From Isoperla grammatica (lineage: Eukaryota; Arthropoda; Insecta; Plecoptera; Perlodidae), in the NCBI GenBank assembly GCA_945910005.1, contig OX246741.1, positions 9,534,669 to 9,598,668 on the forward strand: DNA of 64,000 bases. The letters run 5' to 3'. Position numbers and translations under genes: made by a program. Shown piece by piece: positions 10,617-25,700 of the stretch (position 1 is the stretch's first letter; each line of letters begins with the position of its first letter). Below the pieces are notes generated by a model. It saw only the letters and a program-made list of their open reading frames with translations. It ran no database searches and was not told the DNA's origin.

Positions 10617-13600
10617 TTACGATATAGCAGTATGCTCCGTTAGGAGTAGTATTGCTCCAGTATTCATAGTAAGGTGATGACACCGTGGCCATGTTATTGA
10701 TATTGCAGTATGCTCCGTTAGGAGTAGTATTGCTCCAGTATTCATAGTTACGTGACGTCACCGCGGCCATGTTATTGATATTGTAGTATGCTCCGTTAGA
10801 AGTAGTATTGCTCCAGTATTCATAGTTATACGTGATGTCACAGCGGCCATGTTATTGATATTGTAGTATGCTCCGTTAGAAGTAGTATTGCTCCAGTATT
10901 CATAGTAAGGTGATGACACCGTGGCCATGTTATTGATATTGCAGTATGCTCCGTTAGGAGTAGTATTGCTCCAGTATTCATAGTAAGGTGATGACACCGT
11001 GGCCATGTTATTGATATTGCAGTATGCTCCGTTAGGAGTAGTATTGCTCCAGTATTCATAGTAAGGTGATGACACCGTGGCCATGTTATTGATATTGCAG
11101 TATGCTCCGTTAGGAGTAGTATTGCTCCAGTATTCATAGTAAGGTGATGACACCGTGGCCATGTTATTGATATTGCAGTATGCTCCGTTAGAAGTAGTAT
11201 TGCTCCAGTATTCATAGTTATACGTGATGTCACAGCGGCCATGTTATTGATATTGTAGTATGCTCCGTTAGGAGTAGTATTGCTCCGGTATTCATAGTTA
11301 CGTGACGTCACCGCGGCCATGTTATTGATATTGTAGTATGCTCCGTTAGGAGTAGTATTGCTCCGGTATTCATAGTTACGTGACGTCACCGCGGCCATGT
11401 TATTGATACTGCAGTATGCTCCGTTAGGAGTAGTATTGCTCCAGTATTCATAGTTACGTGACGTCACAGCGGCCATGTTATTGATATTGTAGTATGCTCC
11501 GTTAGAAGTAGTATTGCTCCAGTATTCATAGTTACGTGATGTCACAGCGGCCATGTTATTGATACTGCAGTATGCTCCGTTAGGAGTAGTATTGCTGCAG
11601 TATTCATAGTTACGTGATGTCACAGCGGCCATGTTATTGATATTGCAGTATGCTCCGTTAGGAGTAGTATTGCTCCAGTATTCATAGTTACGTGACGTCA
11701 CAGCGGCCATGTTATTGATATTGCAGTATGCTCCGTTAGGAGTAGTATTGCTCCAGTATTCATAGTTACGTGATGTCACAGCGGCCATGTTATTGATATT
11801 GCAGTATGCTCCGTTAGGAGTAGTATTGCTCCAGTATTCATAGTTACGTGACGTCACCGCGGCCATGTTATTGATATTGTAGTATGCTCCGTTAGGAGTA
11901 GTATTGCTCCAGTATTCATAGTTACGTGACGTCACCGCGGCCATGTTATTGATATTGTAGTATGCTCCGTTAGGAGTAGTATTGCTCCAGTATTCATAGT
12001 TACGTGACGTCACCGCGGCCATGTTATTGATATTGCAGTATGCTCCGTTAGGAGTAGTATTGCTCCAGTATTCATAGTTACGTGACGTCACCGCGGCCAT
12101 GTTATTGATATTGTAGTATGCTCCGTTAGGAGTAGTATTGCTCCAGTATTCATAGTTACGTGACGTCACCGCGGCCATGTTATTGATATTGTAGTATGCT
12201 CCGTTAGGAGTAGTATTGCTCCAGTATTCATAGTTACGTGACGTCACCGCGGCCATGTTATTGATATTGCAGTATGCTCCGTTAGGAGTAGTATTGCTCC
12301 AGTATTCATAGTTACGTGACGTCACCGCGGCCATGTTATTGATATTGCAGTATGCTCCGTTAGGAGTAGTATTGCTCCGGTATTCATAGTTACGTGACGT
12401 CACCGCGGCCATGTTATTGATATTGTAGTATGCTCCGTTAGGAGTAGTATTGCTCCGGTATTCATAGTTACGTGACGTCACCGCGGCCATGTTATTGATA
12501 TTGCAGTATGCTCCGTTAGGAGTAGTATTGCTCCAGTATTCATAGTTACGTGACGTCGCAGCGGCCATGTTATTGATATTGCAGTATGCTCCGTTAGGAG
12601 TAGTATTGCTCCAGTATTCATAGTTACGTGACGTCACCGCGGCCATGTTATTGATATTGCAGTATGCTCCGTTAGGAGTAGTATTGCTCCGGTATTCATA
12701 GTTACGTGACGTCGCAGCGGCCATGTTATTGATATTGCAGTATGCTCCGTTAGGAGTAGTATTGCTCCAGTATTCATAGTTACGTGACGTCGCAGCGGCC
12801 ATGTTATTGATACTGCAGTATGCTCCGTTAGGAGTAGTATTGCTCCAGTATTCATAGTTACGTGACGTCGCAGCGGCCATGTTATTGATACTGCAGTATG
12901 CTCCGTTAGAAGTAGTATTGCTCCAGTATTCATGGTTACGTGATGTCACAGCGGCCATGTTATTGATATTGTAGTATGCTCCGTTAGGAGTAGTATTGCT
13001 CCAGTATTCATAGTTACGTGATGTCACAGCGGCCATGTTATTGATATTGCAGTATGCTCCGTTAGGAGTAGTATTGCTCCAGTATTCATAGTTACGTGAC
13101 GTCGCAGCGGCCATGTTATTGATATTGCAGTATGCTCCGTTAGGAGTAGTATTGCTCCAGTATTCATAGTTACGTGACGTCGCAGCGGCCATGTTATTGA
13201 TATTGCAGTATGCTCCGTTAGGAGTAGTATTGCTCCAGTATTCATAGTTACGTGACGTCACAGCGGCCATGTTATTGATATTGCAGTATGCTCCGTTAGG
13301 AGTAGTATTGCTCCAGTATTCATAGTTACGTGACGTCGCAGCGGCCATGTTATTGATACTGCAGTATGCTCCGTTAGGAGTAGTATTGCTCCAGTATTCA
13401 TAGTTACGTGACGTCACCGCGGCCATGTTATTGATATTGTAGTATGCTCCGTTAGGAGTAGTATTGCTCCAGTATTCATAGTTACGTGACGTCACCGCGG
13501 CCATGTTATTGATATTGCAGTATGCTCCGTTAGAAGTAGTATTGCTCCGGTATTCATAGTTACGTGACGTCGCAGCGGCCATGTTATTGATACTGCAGTA

Positions 13601-14179
13601 TGCTCCGTTAGAAGTAGTATTGCTCCAGTATTCATAGTTACGTGACGTCGCAGCGGCCATGTTATTGATATTGCAGTATGCTCCGTTAGGAGTAGTATTG
13701 CTCCAGTATTCATAGTTACGTGACGTCGCAGCGGCCATGTTATTGATACTGCAGTATGCTCCGTTAGGAGTAGTATTGCTCCAGTATTCATAGTTACGTG
13801 ACGTCGCAGCGGCCATGTTATTGATATTGCAGTATGCTCCGTTAGGAGTAGTATTGCTCCAGTATTCATAGTTACGTGACGTCGCAGCGGCCATGTTATT
13901 GATATTGCAGTATGCTCCGTTAGGAGTAGTATTGCTCCAGTATTCATAGTTACGTGACGTCACAGCGGCCATGTTATTGATATTGCAGTATGCTCCGTTA
14001 GGAGTAGTATTGCTCCAGTATTCATAGTTACGTGATGTCACCGCGGCCATGTTATTGATATTGTAGTATGCTCCGTTAGAAGTAGTATTGCTCCAGTATT
14101 CATAGTTACGTGATGTCACAGCGGCCATGTTATTGATATTGCAGTATGCTCCGTTAGGAGTAGTATTGCTCCAGTATTC

Positions 14180-17100
14180 ATAGTTACGTGATGTCACCGC
14201 GGCCATGTTATTGATATTGCAGTATGCTCCGTTAGGAGTAGTATTGCTCCAGTATTCATAGTTACGTGACGTCGCAGCGGCCATGTTATTGATATTGTAG
14301 TATGCTCCGTTAGGAGTAGTATTGCTCCAGTATTCATAGTTACGTGACGTCGCAGCGGCCATGTTATTGATATTGCAGTATGCTCCGTTAGGAGTAGTAT
14401 TGCTCCGGTATTCATAGTTACGTGACGTCGCAGCGGCCATGTTATTGATATTGCAGTATGCTCCGTTAGGAGTAGTATTGCTCCGGTATTCATAGTTACG
14501 TGACGTCACCGCGGCCATGTTATTGATATTGTAGTATGCTCCGTTAGGAGTAGTATTGCTCCAGTATTCATAGTTACGTGACGTCGCAGCGGCCATGTTA
14601 TTGATATTGCAGTATGCTCCGTTAGAAGTAGTATTGCTCCAGTATTCATAGTTACGTGACGTCACCGCGGCCATGTTATTGATATTGTAGTATGCTCCGT
14701 TAGGAGTAGTATTGCTCCGGTATTCATAGTTACGTGACGTCACCGCGGCCATGTTATTGATATTGTAGTATGCTCCGTTAGGAGTAGTATTGCTCCAGTA
14801 TTCATAGTTACGTGACGTCGCAGCGGCCATGTTATTGATATTGCAGTATGCTCCGTTAGAAGTAGTATTGCTCCAGTATTCATAGTTACGTGACGTCGCA
14901 GCGGCCATGTTATTGATATTGCAGTATGCTCCGTTAGGAGTAGTATTGCTCCAGTATTCATAGTTACGTGACGTCACAGCGGCCATGTTATTGATACTGC
15001 AGTATGCTCCGTTAGGAGTAGTATTGCTCCGGTATTCATAGTTACGTGACGTCACCGCGGCCATGTTATTGATATTGCAGTATGCTCCGTTAGGAGTAGT
15101 ATTGCTCCAGTATTCATAGTTACGTGACGTCACCGCGGCCATGTTATTGATATTGCAGTATGCTCCGTTAGGAGTAGTATTGCTCCAGTATTCATAGTTA
15201 CGTGACGTCACAGCGGCCATGTTATTGATATTGCAGTATGCTCCGTTAGAAGTAGTATTGCTCCGGTATTCATAGTTACGTGACGTCGCAGCGGCCATGT
15301 TATTGATATTGCAGTATGCTCCGTTAGAAGTAGTATTGCTCCAGTATTCATAGTTACGTGACGTCACCGTGGTCATGTTATTGATATTGTAGTATGCTCC
15401 GTTAGGAGTAGTATTGCTCCAGTATTCATAGTTACGTGACGTCACCGCGGCCATGATATTGATATTGTAGTATGCTCCGTTAGAAGTAGTATTGCTCCGG
15501 TATTCATAGTTACGTGATGTCACCGCGGCCATGTTATTGATATTGCAGTATGCTCCGTTAGAAGTAGTATTGCTCCAGTATTCATAGTTACGTGACGTCA
15601 CCGCGGCCATGTTATTGATATTGTAGTATGCTCCGTTAGAAGTAGTATTGCTCCAGTATTCATAGTTACGTGATGTCACAGCGGCCATGTTATTGATATT
15701 GCAGTATGCTCCGTTAGAAGTAGTATTGCTCCAGTATTCATAGTTACGTGACGTCACCGCGGCCATGTTATTGATATTGTAGTATGCTCCGTTAGGAGTA
15801 GTATTGCTCCAGTATTCATAGTTACGTGACGTCACCGCGGCCATGTTATTGATATTGCAGTATGCTCCGTTAGGAGTAGTATTGCTCCGGTATTCATAGT
15901 TACGTGACGTCGCAGCGGCCATGTTATTGATATTGCAGTATGCTCCGTTAGAAGTAGTATTGCTCCAGTATTCATAGTTACGTGACGTCACCGTGGCCAT
16001 GTTATTGATATTGTAGTATGCTCCGTTAGGAGTAGTATTGCTCCAGTATTCATAGTTACGTGACGTCACCGCGGCCATGTTATTGATATTGTAGTATGCT
16101 CCGTTAGAAGTAGTATTGCTCCAGTATTCATAGTTACGTGACGTCACCGCGGCCATGTTATTGATATTGCAGTATGCTCCGTTAGAAGTAGTATTGCTCC
16201 AGTATTCATAGTTACGTGACGTCACCGCGGCCATGTTATTGATATTGTAGTATGCTCCGTTAGGAGTAGTATTGCTCCAGTATTCATAGTTACGTGACGT
16301 CACCGCGGCCATGTTATTGATATTGTAGTATGCTCCGTTAGAAGTAGTATTGCTCCAGTATTCATAGTTACGTGACGTCACCGCGGCCATGTTATTGATA
16401 TTGCAGTATGCTCCGTTAGGAGTAGTATTGCTCCAGTATTCATAGTAAGGTGATGACACCGTGGCCATGTTATTGATATTGCAGTATGCTCCGTTAGGAG
16501 TAGTATTGCTCCAGTATTCATAGTTACGTGACGTCACCGCGGCCATGTTATTGATATTGTAGTATGCTCCGTTAGGAGTAGTATTGCTCCAGTATTCATA
16601 GTTACGTGACGTCACAGCGGCCATGTTATTGATATTGTAGTATGCTCCGTTAGAAGTAGTATTGCTCCAGTATTCATAGTTACGTGACGTCACCGCGGCC
16701 ATGTTATTGATATTGTAGTATGCTCCGTTAGGAGTAGTATTGCTCCAGTATTCATAGTTACGTGACGTCACAGCGGCCATGTTATTGATATTGCAGTATG
16801 CTCCGTTAGGAGTAGTATTGCTCCAGTATTCATGGTTACGTGACGTCACCGCGGCCATGTTATTGATATTGCAGTATGCTCCGTTAGAAGTAGTATTGCT
16901 CCAGTATTCATGGTTACGTGATGTCACCGCGGCCATGTTATTGATATTGCAGTATGCTCCGTTAGGAGTAGTATTGCTCCAGTATTCATAGTTACGTGAC
17001 GTCACCGCGGCCATGTTATTGATATTGTAGTATGCTCCGTTAGAAGTAGTATTGCTCCAGTATTCATGGTTACGTGACGTCACCGCGGCCATGTTATTGA

Positions 17101-18390
17101 TATTGCAGTATGCTCCGTTAGAAGTAGTATTGCTCCAGTATTCATGGTTACGTGACGTCACCGCGGCCATGTTATTGATATTGCAGTATGCTCCGTTAGA
17201 AGTAGTATTGCTCCAGTATTCATGGTTACGTGACGTCACCGCGGCCATGTTATTGATATTGCAGTATGCTCCGTTAGAAGTAGTATTGCTCCAGTATTCA
17301 TGGTTACGTGACGTCACCGCGGCCATGTTATTGATATTGTAGTATGCTCCGTTAGAAGTAGTATTGCTCCAGTATTCATGGTTACGTGACGTCACCGCGG
17401 CCATGTTATTGATATTGCAGTATGCTCCGTTAGAAGTAGTATTGCTCCAGTATTCATAGTTACGTGACGTCACAGCGGCCATGTTATTGATATTGCAGTA
17501 TGCTCCGTTAGAAGTAGTATTGCTCCAGTATTCATGGTTACGTGATGTCACCGCGGCCATGTTATTGATATTGTAGTATGCTCCGTTAGAAGTAGTATTG
17601 CTCCAGTATTCATAGTTACGTGATGTCACAGCGGCCATGTTATTGATATTGTAGTATGCTCCGTTAGAAGTAGTATTGCTCCAGTATTCATGGTTACGTG
17701 ATGTCACCGCGGCCATGTTATTGATATTGTAGTATGCTCCGTTAGAAGTAGTATTGCTGCAGTATTCATAGTTACGTGATGTCACAGCGGCCATGTTATT
17801 GATATTGTAGTATGCTCCGTTAGGAGTAGTATTGCTGCAGTATTCATAGTTACGTGATGTCACAGCGGCCATGTTATTGATATTGTAGTATGCTCCGTTA
17901 GAAGTAGTATTGCTCCAGTATTCATAGTTACGTGATGTCACAGCGGCCATGTTATTGATATTGTAGTATGCTCCGTTAGGAGTAGTATTGCTGCAGTATT
18001 CATAGTTACGTGATGTCACAGCGGCCATGTTATTGATATTGTAGTATGCTCCGTTAGAAGTAGTATTGCTCCAGTATTCATAGTTACGTGACGTCACCGC
18101 GGCCATGTTATTGATATTGTAGTATGCTCCGTTAGAAGTAGTATTGCTCCAGTATTCATGGTTACGTGATGTCACCGCGGCCATGTTATTGATATTGTAG
18201 TATGCTCCGTTAGGAGTAGTATTGCTCCAGTATTCATGGTTACGTGATGTCACCGCGGCCATGTTATTGATATTGTAGTATGCTCCGTTAGGAGTAGTAT
18301 TGCTCCAGTATTCATGGTTACGTGATGTCACCGCGGCCATGTTATTGATATTGTAGTATGCTCCGTTAGGAGTAGTATTGCTCCAGTATT
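14180..18390. repeat. Higher-order repeat block, copy 1
   Basis: The order of variant units here reappears about 4.1-4.4 kb downstream. Shared rare markers include ACCGTGGTCATG (15365 and 19421, offset 4056), a single GTAAGGTGATGAC unit (16445 and 20501, offset 4056) and CTGCAG variants (17756 and 22124, offset 4368). This copy has two extra units near 15000-15150. Block edges are approximate. Confidence 0.85.
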
Positions 18391-21300
18391 CATAGTTACG
18401 TGACGTCACAGCGGCCATGTTATTGATATTGCAGTATGCTCCGTTAGGAGTAGTATTGCTCCAGTATTCATAGTTACGTGACGTCGCAGCGGCCATGTTA
18501 TTGATATTGTAGTATGCTCCGTTAGGAGTAGTATTGCTCCAGTATTCATAGTTACGTGACGTCGCAGCGGCCATGTTATTGATATTGCAGTATGCTCCGT
18601 TAGGAGTAGTATTGCTCCGGTATTCATAGTTACGTGACGTCGCAGCGGCCATGTTATTGATATTGCAGTATGCTCCGTTAGGAGTAGTATTGCTCCGGTA
18701 TTCATAGTTACGTGACGTCACCGCGGCCATGTTATTGATATTGTAGTATGCTCCGTTAGGAGTAGTATTGCTCCAGTATTCATAGTTACGTGACGTCGCA
18801 GCGGCCATGTTATTGATATTGCAGTATGCTCCGTTAGAAGTAGTATTGCTCCAGTATTCATAGTTACGTGACGTCACCGCGGCCATGTTATTGATATTGT
18901 AGTATGCTCCGTTAGGAGTAGTATTGCTCCGGTATTCATAGTTACGTGACGTCACCGCGGCCATGTTATTGATATTGTAGTATGCTCCGTTAGGAGTAGT
19001 ATTGCTCCAGTATTCATAGTTACGTGACGTCGCAGCGGCCATGTTATTGATATTGCAGTATGCTCCGTTAGAAGTAGTATTGCTCCAGTATTCATAGTTA
19101 CGTGACGTCGCAGCGGCCATGTTATTGATATTGCAGTATGCTCCGTTAGGAGTAGTATTGCTCCAGTATTCATAGTTACGTGACGTCACAGCGGCCATGT
19201 TATTGATACTGCAGTATGCTCCGTTAGGAGTAGTATTGCTCCAGTATTCATAGTTACGTGACGTCACAGCGGCCATGTTATTGATATTGCAGTATGCTCC
19301 GTTAGAAGTAGTATTGCTCCGGTATTCATAGTTACGTGACGTCGCAGCGGCCATGTTATTGATATTGCAGTATGCTCCGTTAGAAGTAGTATTGCTCCAG
19401 TATTCATAGTTACGTGACGTCACCGTGGTCATGTTATTGATATTGTAGTATGCTCCGTTAGGAGTAGTATTGCTCCAGTATTCATAGTTACGTGACGTCA
19501 CCGCGGCCATGTTATTGATATTGTAGTATGCTCCGTTAGAAGTAGTATTGCTCCGGTATTCATAGTTACGTGATGTCACCGCGGCCATGTTATTGATATT
19601 GCAGTATGCTCCGTTAGAAGTAGTATTGCTCCAGTATTCATAGTTACGTGACGTCACCGCGGCCATGTTATTGATATTGTAGTATGCTCCGTTAGAAGTA
19701 GTATTGCTCCAGTATTCATAGTTACGTGATGTCACAGCGGCCATGTTATTGATATTGCAGTATGCTCCGTTAGAAGTAGTATTGCTCCAGTATTCATAGT
19801 TACGTGACGTCACCGCGGCCATGTTATTGATATTGTAGTATGCTCCGTTAGGAGTAGTATTGCTCCAGTATTCATAGTTACGTGACGTCACCGCGGCCAT
19901 GTTATTGATATTGCAGTATGCTCCGTTAGGAGTAGTATTGCTCCGGTATTCATAGTTACGTGACGTCGCAGCGGCCATGTTATTGATATTGCAGTATGCT
20001 CCGTTAGAAGTAGTATTGCTCCAGTATTCATAGTTACGTGACGTCACCGTGGCCATGTTATTGATATTGTAGTATGCTCCGTTAGGAGTAGTATTGCTCC
20101 AGTATTCATAGTTACGTGACGTCACCGCGGCCATGTTATTGATATTGTAGTATGCTCCGTTAGAAGTAGTATTGCTCCAGTATTCATAGTTACGTGACGT
20201 CACCGCGGCCATGTTATTGATATTGCAGTATGCTCCGTTAGAAGTAGTATTGCTCCAGTATTCATAGTTACGTGACGTCACCGCGGCCATGTTATTGATA
20301 TTGTAGTATGCTCCGTTAGGAGTAGTATTGCTCCAGTATTCATAGTTACGTGACGTCACCGCGGCCATGTTATTGATATTGTAGTATGCTCCGTTAGAAG
20401 TAGTATTGCTCCAGTATTCATAGTTACGTGACGTCACCGCGGCCATGTTATTGATATTGCAGTATGCTCCGTTAGGAGTAGTATTGCTCCAGTATTCATA
20501 GTAAGGTGATGACACCGTGGCCATGTTATTGATATTGCAGTATGCTCCGTTAGGAGTAGTATTGCTCCAGTATTCATAGTTACGTGACGTCACCGCGGCC
20601 ATGTTATTGATATTGTAGTATGCTCCGTTAGGAGTAGTATTGCTCCAGTATTCATAGTTACGTGACGTCACAGCGGCCATGTTATTGATATTGTAGTATG
20701 CTCCGTTAGAAGTAGTATTGCTCCAGTATTCATAGTTACGTGACGTCACCGCGGCCATGTTATTGATATTGTAGTATGCTCCGTTAGGAGTAGTATTGCT
20801 CCAGTATTCATAGTTACGTGACGTCACAGCGGCCATGTTATTGATATTGCAGTATGCTCCGTTAGGAGTAGTATTGCTCCAGTATTCATGGTTACGTGAC
20901 GTCACCGCGGCCATGTTATTGATATTGCAGTATGCTCCGTTAGAAGTAGTATTGCTCCAGTATTCATGGTTACGTGATGTCACCGCGGCCATGTTATTGA
21001 TATTGCAGTATGCTCCGTTAGGAGTAGTATTGCTCCAGTATTCATAGTTACGTGACGTCACCGCGGCCATGTTATTGATATTGTAGTATGCTCCGTTAGA
21101 AGTAGTATTGCTCCAGTATTCATGGTTACGTGACGTCACCGCGGCCATGTTATTGATATTGCAGTATGCTCCGTTAGAAGTAGTATTGCTCCAGTATTCA
21201 TGGTTACGTGACGTCACCGCGGCCATGTTATTGATATTGCAGTATGCTCCGTTAGAAGTAGTATTGCTCCAGTATTCATGGTTACGTGACGTCACCGCGG

Positions 21301-22760
21301 CCATGTTATTGATATTGCAGTATGCTCCGTTAGAAGTAGTATTGCTCCAGTATTCATGGTTACGTGACGTCACCGCGGCCATGTTATTGATATTGTAGTA
21401 TGCTCCGTTAGAAGTAGTATTGCTCCAGTATTCATGGTTACGTGACGTCACCGCGGCCATGTTATTGATATTGCAGTATGCTCCGTTAGAAGTAGTATTG
21501 CTCCAGTATTCATAGTTACGTGACGTCACAGCGGCCATGTTATTGATATTGCAGTATGCTCCGTTAGGAGTAGTATTGCTCCAGTATTCATGGTTACGTG
21601 ACGTCACCGCGGCCATGTTATTGATATTGCAGTATGCTCCGTTAGGAGTAGTATTGCTCCAGTATTCATGGTTACGTGACGTCACAGCGGCCATGTTATT
21701 GATATTGCAGTATGCTCCGTTAGAAGTAGTATTGCTCCAGTATTCATGGTTACGTGACGTCACCGCGGCCATGTTATTGATATTGCAGTATGCTCCGTTA
21801 GGAGTAGTATTGCTCCAGTATTCATAGTTACGTGACGTCACAGCGGCCATGTTATTGATATTGCAGTATGCTCCGTTAGAAGTAGTATTGCTCCAGTATT
21901 CATGGTTACGTGATGTCACCGCGGCCATGTTATTGATATTGTAGTATGCTCCGTTAGAAGTAGTATTGCTCCAGTATTCATAGTTACGTGATGTCACAGC
22001 GGCCATGTTATTGATATTGTAGTATGCTCCGTTAGAAGTAGTATTGCTCCAGTATTCATGGTTACGTGATGTCACCGCGGCCATGTTATTGATATTGTAG
22101 TATGCTCCGTTAGAAGTAGTATTGCTGCAGTATTCATAGTTACGTGATGTCACAGCGGCCATGTTATTGATATTGTAGTATGCTCCGTTAGGAGTAGTAT
22201 TGCTGCAGTATTCATAGTTACGTGATGTCACAGCGGCCATGTTATTGATATTGTAGTATGCTCCGTTAGAAGTAGTATTGCTCCAGTATTCATAGTTACG
22301 TGATGTCACAGCGGCCATGTTATTGATATTGTAGTATGCTCCGTTAGGAGTAGTATTGCTGCAGTATTCATAGTTACGTGATGTCACAGCGGCCATGTTA
22401 TTGATATTGTAGTATGCTCCGTTAGAAGTAGTATTGCTCCAGTATTCATAGTTACGTGACGTCACCGCGGCCATGTTATTGATATTGTAGTATGCTCCGT
22501 TAGAAGTAGTATTGCTCCAGTATTCATGGTTACGTGATGTCACCGCGGCCATGTTATTGATATTGTAGTATGCTCCGTTAGGAGTAGTATTGCTCCAGTA
22601 TTCATGGTTACGTGATGTCACCGCGGCCATGTTATTGATATTGTAGTATGCTCCGTTAGGAGTAGTATTGCTCCAGTATTCATGGTTACGTGATGTCACC
22701 GCGGCCATGTTATTGATATTGTAGTATGCTCCGTTAGGAGTAGTATTGCTCCAGTATTCA
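18391..22760. repeat. Higher-order repeat block, copy 2
   Basis: Tandem duplicate of the preceding block. Offsets to copy 1 step from 4212 to 4056 to 4368 bp, all multiples of 78 (54, 52, 56 units). So copy 2 lacks two units near its start and gains four near 21541-21860. Similarity in variant order is lost at about 22758. A smaller 780-bp (10-unit) duplication is visible between 24241-24540 and 25021-25320. Confidence 0.85.
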
Positions 22761-25700
22761 TGGTTACGTGACGTCACCGCGGCCATGTTATTGATATTGT
22801 AGTATGCTCCGTTAGAAGTAGTATTGCTCCAGTATTCATGGTTACGTGACGTCACCGCGGCCATGTTATTGATATTGCAGTATGCTCCGTTAGGAGTAGT
22901 ATTGCTCCAGTATTCATAGTTACGTGACGTCACAGCGGCCATGTTATTGATATTGCAGTATGCTCCGTTAGGAGTAGTATTGCTCCAGTATTCATAGTTA
23001 CGTGATGTCACAGCGGCCATGTTATTGATATTGCAGTATGCTCCGTTAGAAGTAGTATTGCTCCAGTATTCATAGTTACGTGACGTCACAGCGGCCATGT
23101 TATTGATATTGCAGTATGCTCCGTTAGGAGTAGTATTGCTCCAGTATTCATAGTTACGTGATGTCACCGCGGCCATGTTATTGATATTGTAGTATGCTCC
23201 GTTAGAAGTAGTATTGCTCCAGTATTCATAGTTACGTGATGTCACCGCGGCCATGTTATTGATACTGTAGTATGCTCCGTTAGGAGTAGTATTGCTCCAG
23301 TATTCATAGTTACGTGACGTCACAGCGGCCATGTTATTGATATTGCAGTATGCTCCGTTAGAAGTAGTATTGCTCCAGTATTCATAGTTACGTGACGTCA
23401 CCGCGGCCATGTTATTGATATTGTAGTATGCTCCGTTAGAAGTAGTATTGCTCCAGTATTCATAGTTACGTGACGTCACAGCGGCCATGTTATTGATATT
23501 GCAGTATGCTCCGTTAGAAGTAGTATTGCTCCAGTATTCATAGTTACGTGACGTCACAGCGGCCATGTTATTGATATTGCAGTATGCTCCGTTAGAAGTA
23601 GTATTGCTCCAGTATTCATAGTTACGTGACGTCGCAGCGGCCATGTTATTGATACTGCAGTATGCTCCGTTAGGAGTAGTATTGCTCCAGTATTCATAGT
23701 TACGTGACGTCACAGCGGCCATGTTATTGATATTGCAGTATGCTCCGTTAGAAGTAGTATTGCTCCAGTATTCATAGTTACGTGACGTCGCAGCGGCCAT
23801 GTTATTGATATTGTAGTATGCTCCGTTAGAAGTAGTATTGCTCCAGTATTCATAGTTACGTGACGTCACCGCGGCCATGTTATTGATATTGCAGTATGCT
23901 CCGTTAGGAGTAGTATTGCTCCAGTATTCATAGTTACGTGACGTCACCGCGGCCATGTTATTGATATTGTAGTATGCTCCGTTAGAAGTAGTATTGCTCC
24001 AGTATTCATAGTTACGTGACGTCACAGCGGCCATGTTATTGATATTGCAGTATGCTCCGTTAGAAGTAGTATTGCTCCAGTATTCATAGTTACGTGACGT
24101 CACAGCGGCCATGTTATTGATATTGCAGTATGCTCCGTTAGAAGTAGTATTGCTCCAGTATTCATAGTTACGTGACGTCACCGCGGCCATGTTATTGATA
24201 TTGCAGTATGCTCCGTTAGAAGTAGTATTGCTCCAGTATTCATAGTTACGTGACGTCACCGCGGCCATGTTATTGATATTGTAGTATGCTCCGTTAGAAG
24301 TAGTATTGCTCCAGTATTCATAGTTACGTGACGTCACAGCGGCCATGTTATTGATATTGCAGTATGCTCCGTTAGGAGTAGTATTGCTCCAGTATTCATA
24401 GTTACGTGACGTCGCAGCGGCCATGTTATTGATATTGCAGTATGCTCCGTTAGAAGTAGTATTGCTCCAGTATTCATAGTTACGTGACGTCACCGCGGCC
24501 ATGTTATTGATATTGCAGTATGCTCCGTTAGAAGTAGTATTGCTCCAGTATTCATAGTTACGTGACGTCGCAGCGGCCATGTTATTGATATTGTAGTATG
24601 CTCCGTTAGAAGTAGTATTGCTCCAGTATTCATAGTTACGTGACGTCACCGCGGCCATGTTATTGATATTGCAGTATGCTCCGTTAGGAGTAGTATTGCT
24701 CCAGTATTCATAGTTACGTGACGTCACCGCGGCCATGTTATTGATATTGTAGTATGCTCCGTTAGAAGTAGTATTGCTCCAGTATTCATAGTTACGTGAC
24801 GTCACAGCGGCCATGTTATTGATATTGCAGTATGCTCCGTTAGGAGTAGTATTGCTCCAGTATTCATAGTTACGTGACGTCGCAGCGGCCATGTTATTGA
24901 TATTGTAGTATGCTCCGTTAGAAGTAGTATTGCTCCAGTATTCATAGTTACGTGACGTCACAGCGGCCATGTTATTGATATTGCAGTATGCTCCGTTAGG
25001 AGTAGTATTGCTCCAGTATTCATAGTTACGTGACGTCACCGCGGCCATGTTATTGATATTGTAGTATGCTCCGTTAGAAGTAGTATTGCTCCAGTATTCA
25101 TAGTTACGTGACGTCACAGCGGCCATGTTATTGATATTGCAGTATGCTCCGTTAGGAGTAGTATTGCTCCAGTATTCATAGTTACGTGACGTCGCAGCGG
25201 CCATGTTATTGATATTGCAGTATGCTCCGTTAGAAGTAGTATTGCTCCAGTATTCATAGTTACGTGACGTCACCGCGGCCATGTTATTGATATTGCAGTA
25301 TGCTCCGTTAGAAGTAGTATTGCTCCAGTATTCATAGTTACGTGATGTCACAGCGGCCATGTTATTGATATTGTAGTATGCTCCGTTAGAAGTAGTATTG
25401 CTCCAGTATTCATAGTTACGTGATGTCACCGCGGCCATGTTATTGATATTGTAGTATGCTCCGTTAGAAGTAGTATTGCTCCAGTATTCATAGTTACGTG
25501 ACGTCACAGCGGCCATGTTATTGATATTGCAGTATGCTCCGTTAGAAGTAGTATTGCTCCAGTATTCATAGTTACGTGACGTCACAGCGGCCATGTTATT
25601 GATATTGCAGTATGCTCCGTTAGAAGTAGTATTGCTCCAGTATTCATAGTTACGTGATGTCACAGCGGCCATGTTATTGATATTGCAGTATGCTCCGTTA

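Noticed and set aside
10546..22000. Many shorter frames in the array (MNTGAILLL- and MLLILQYA-type repeats)
   Set aside because: They are the other reading frames of the same 78-bp unit, cut by the CAG/TAG and other variants.
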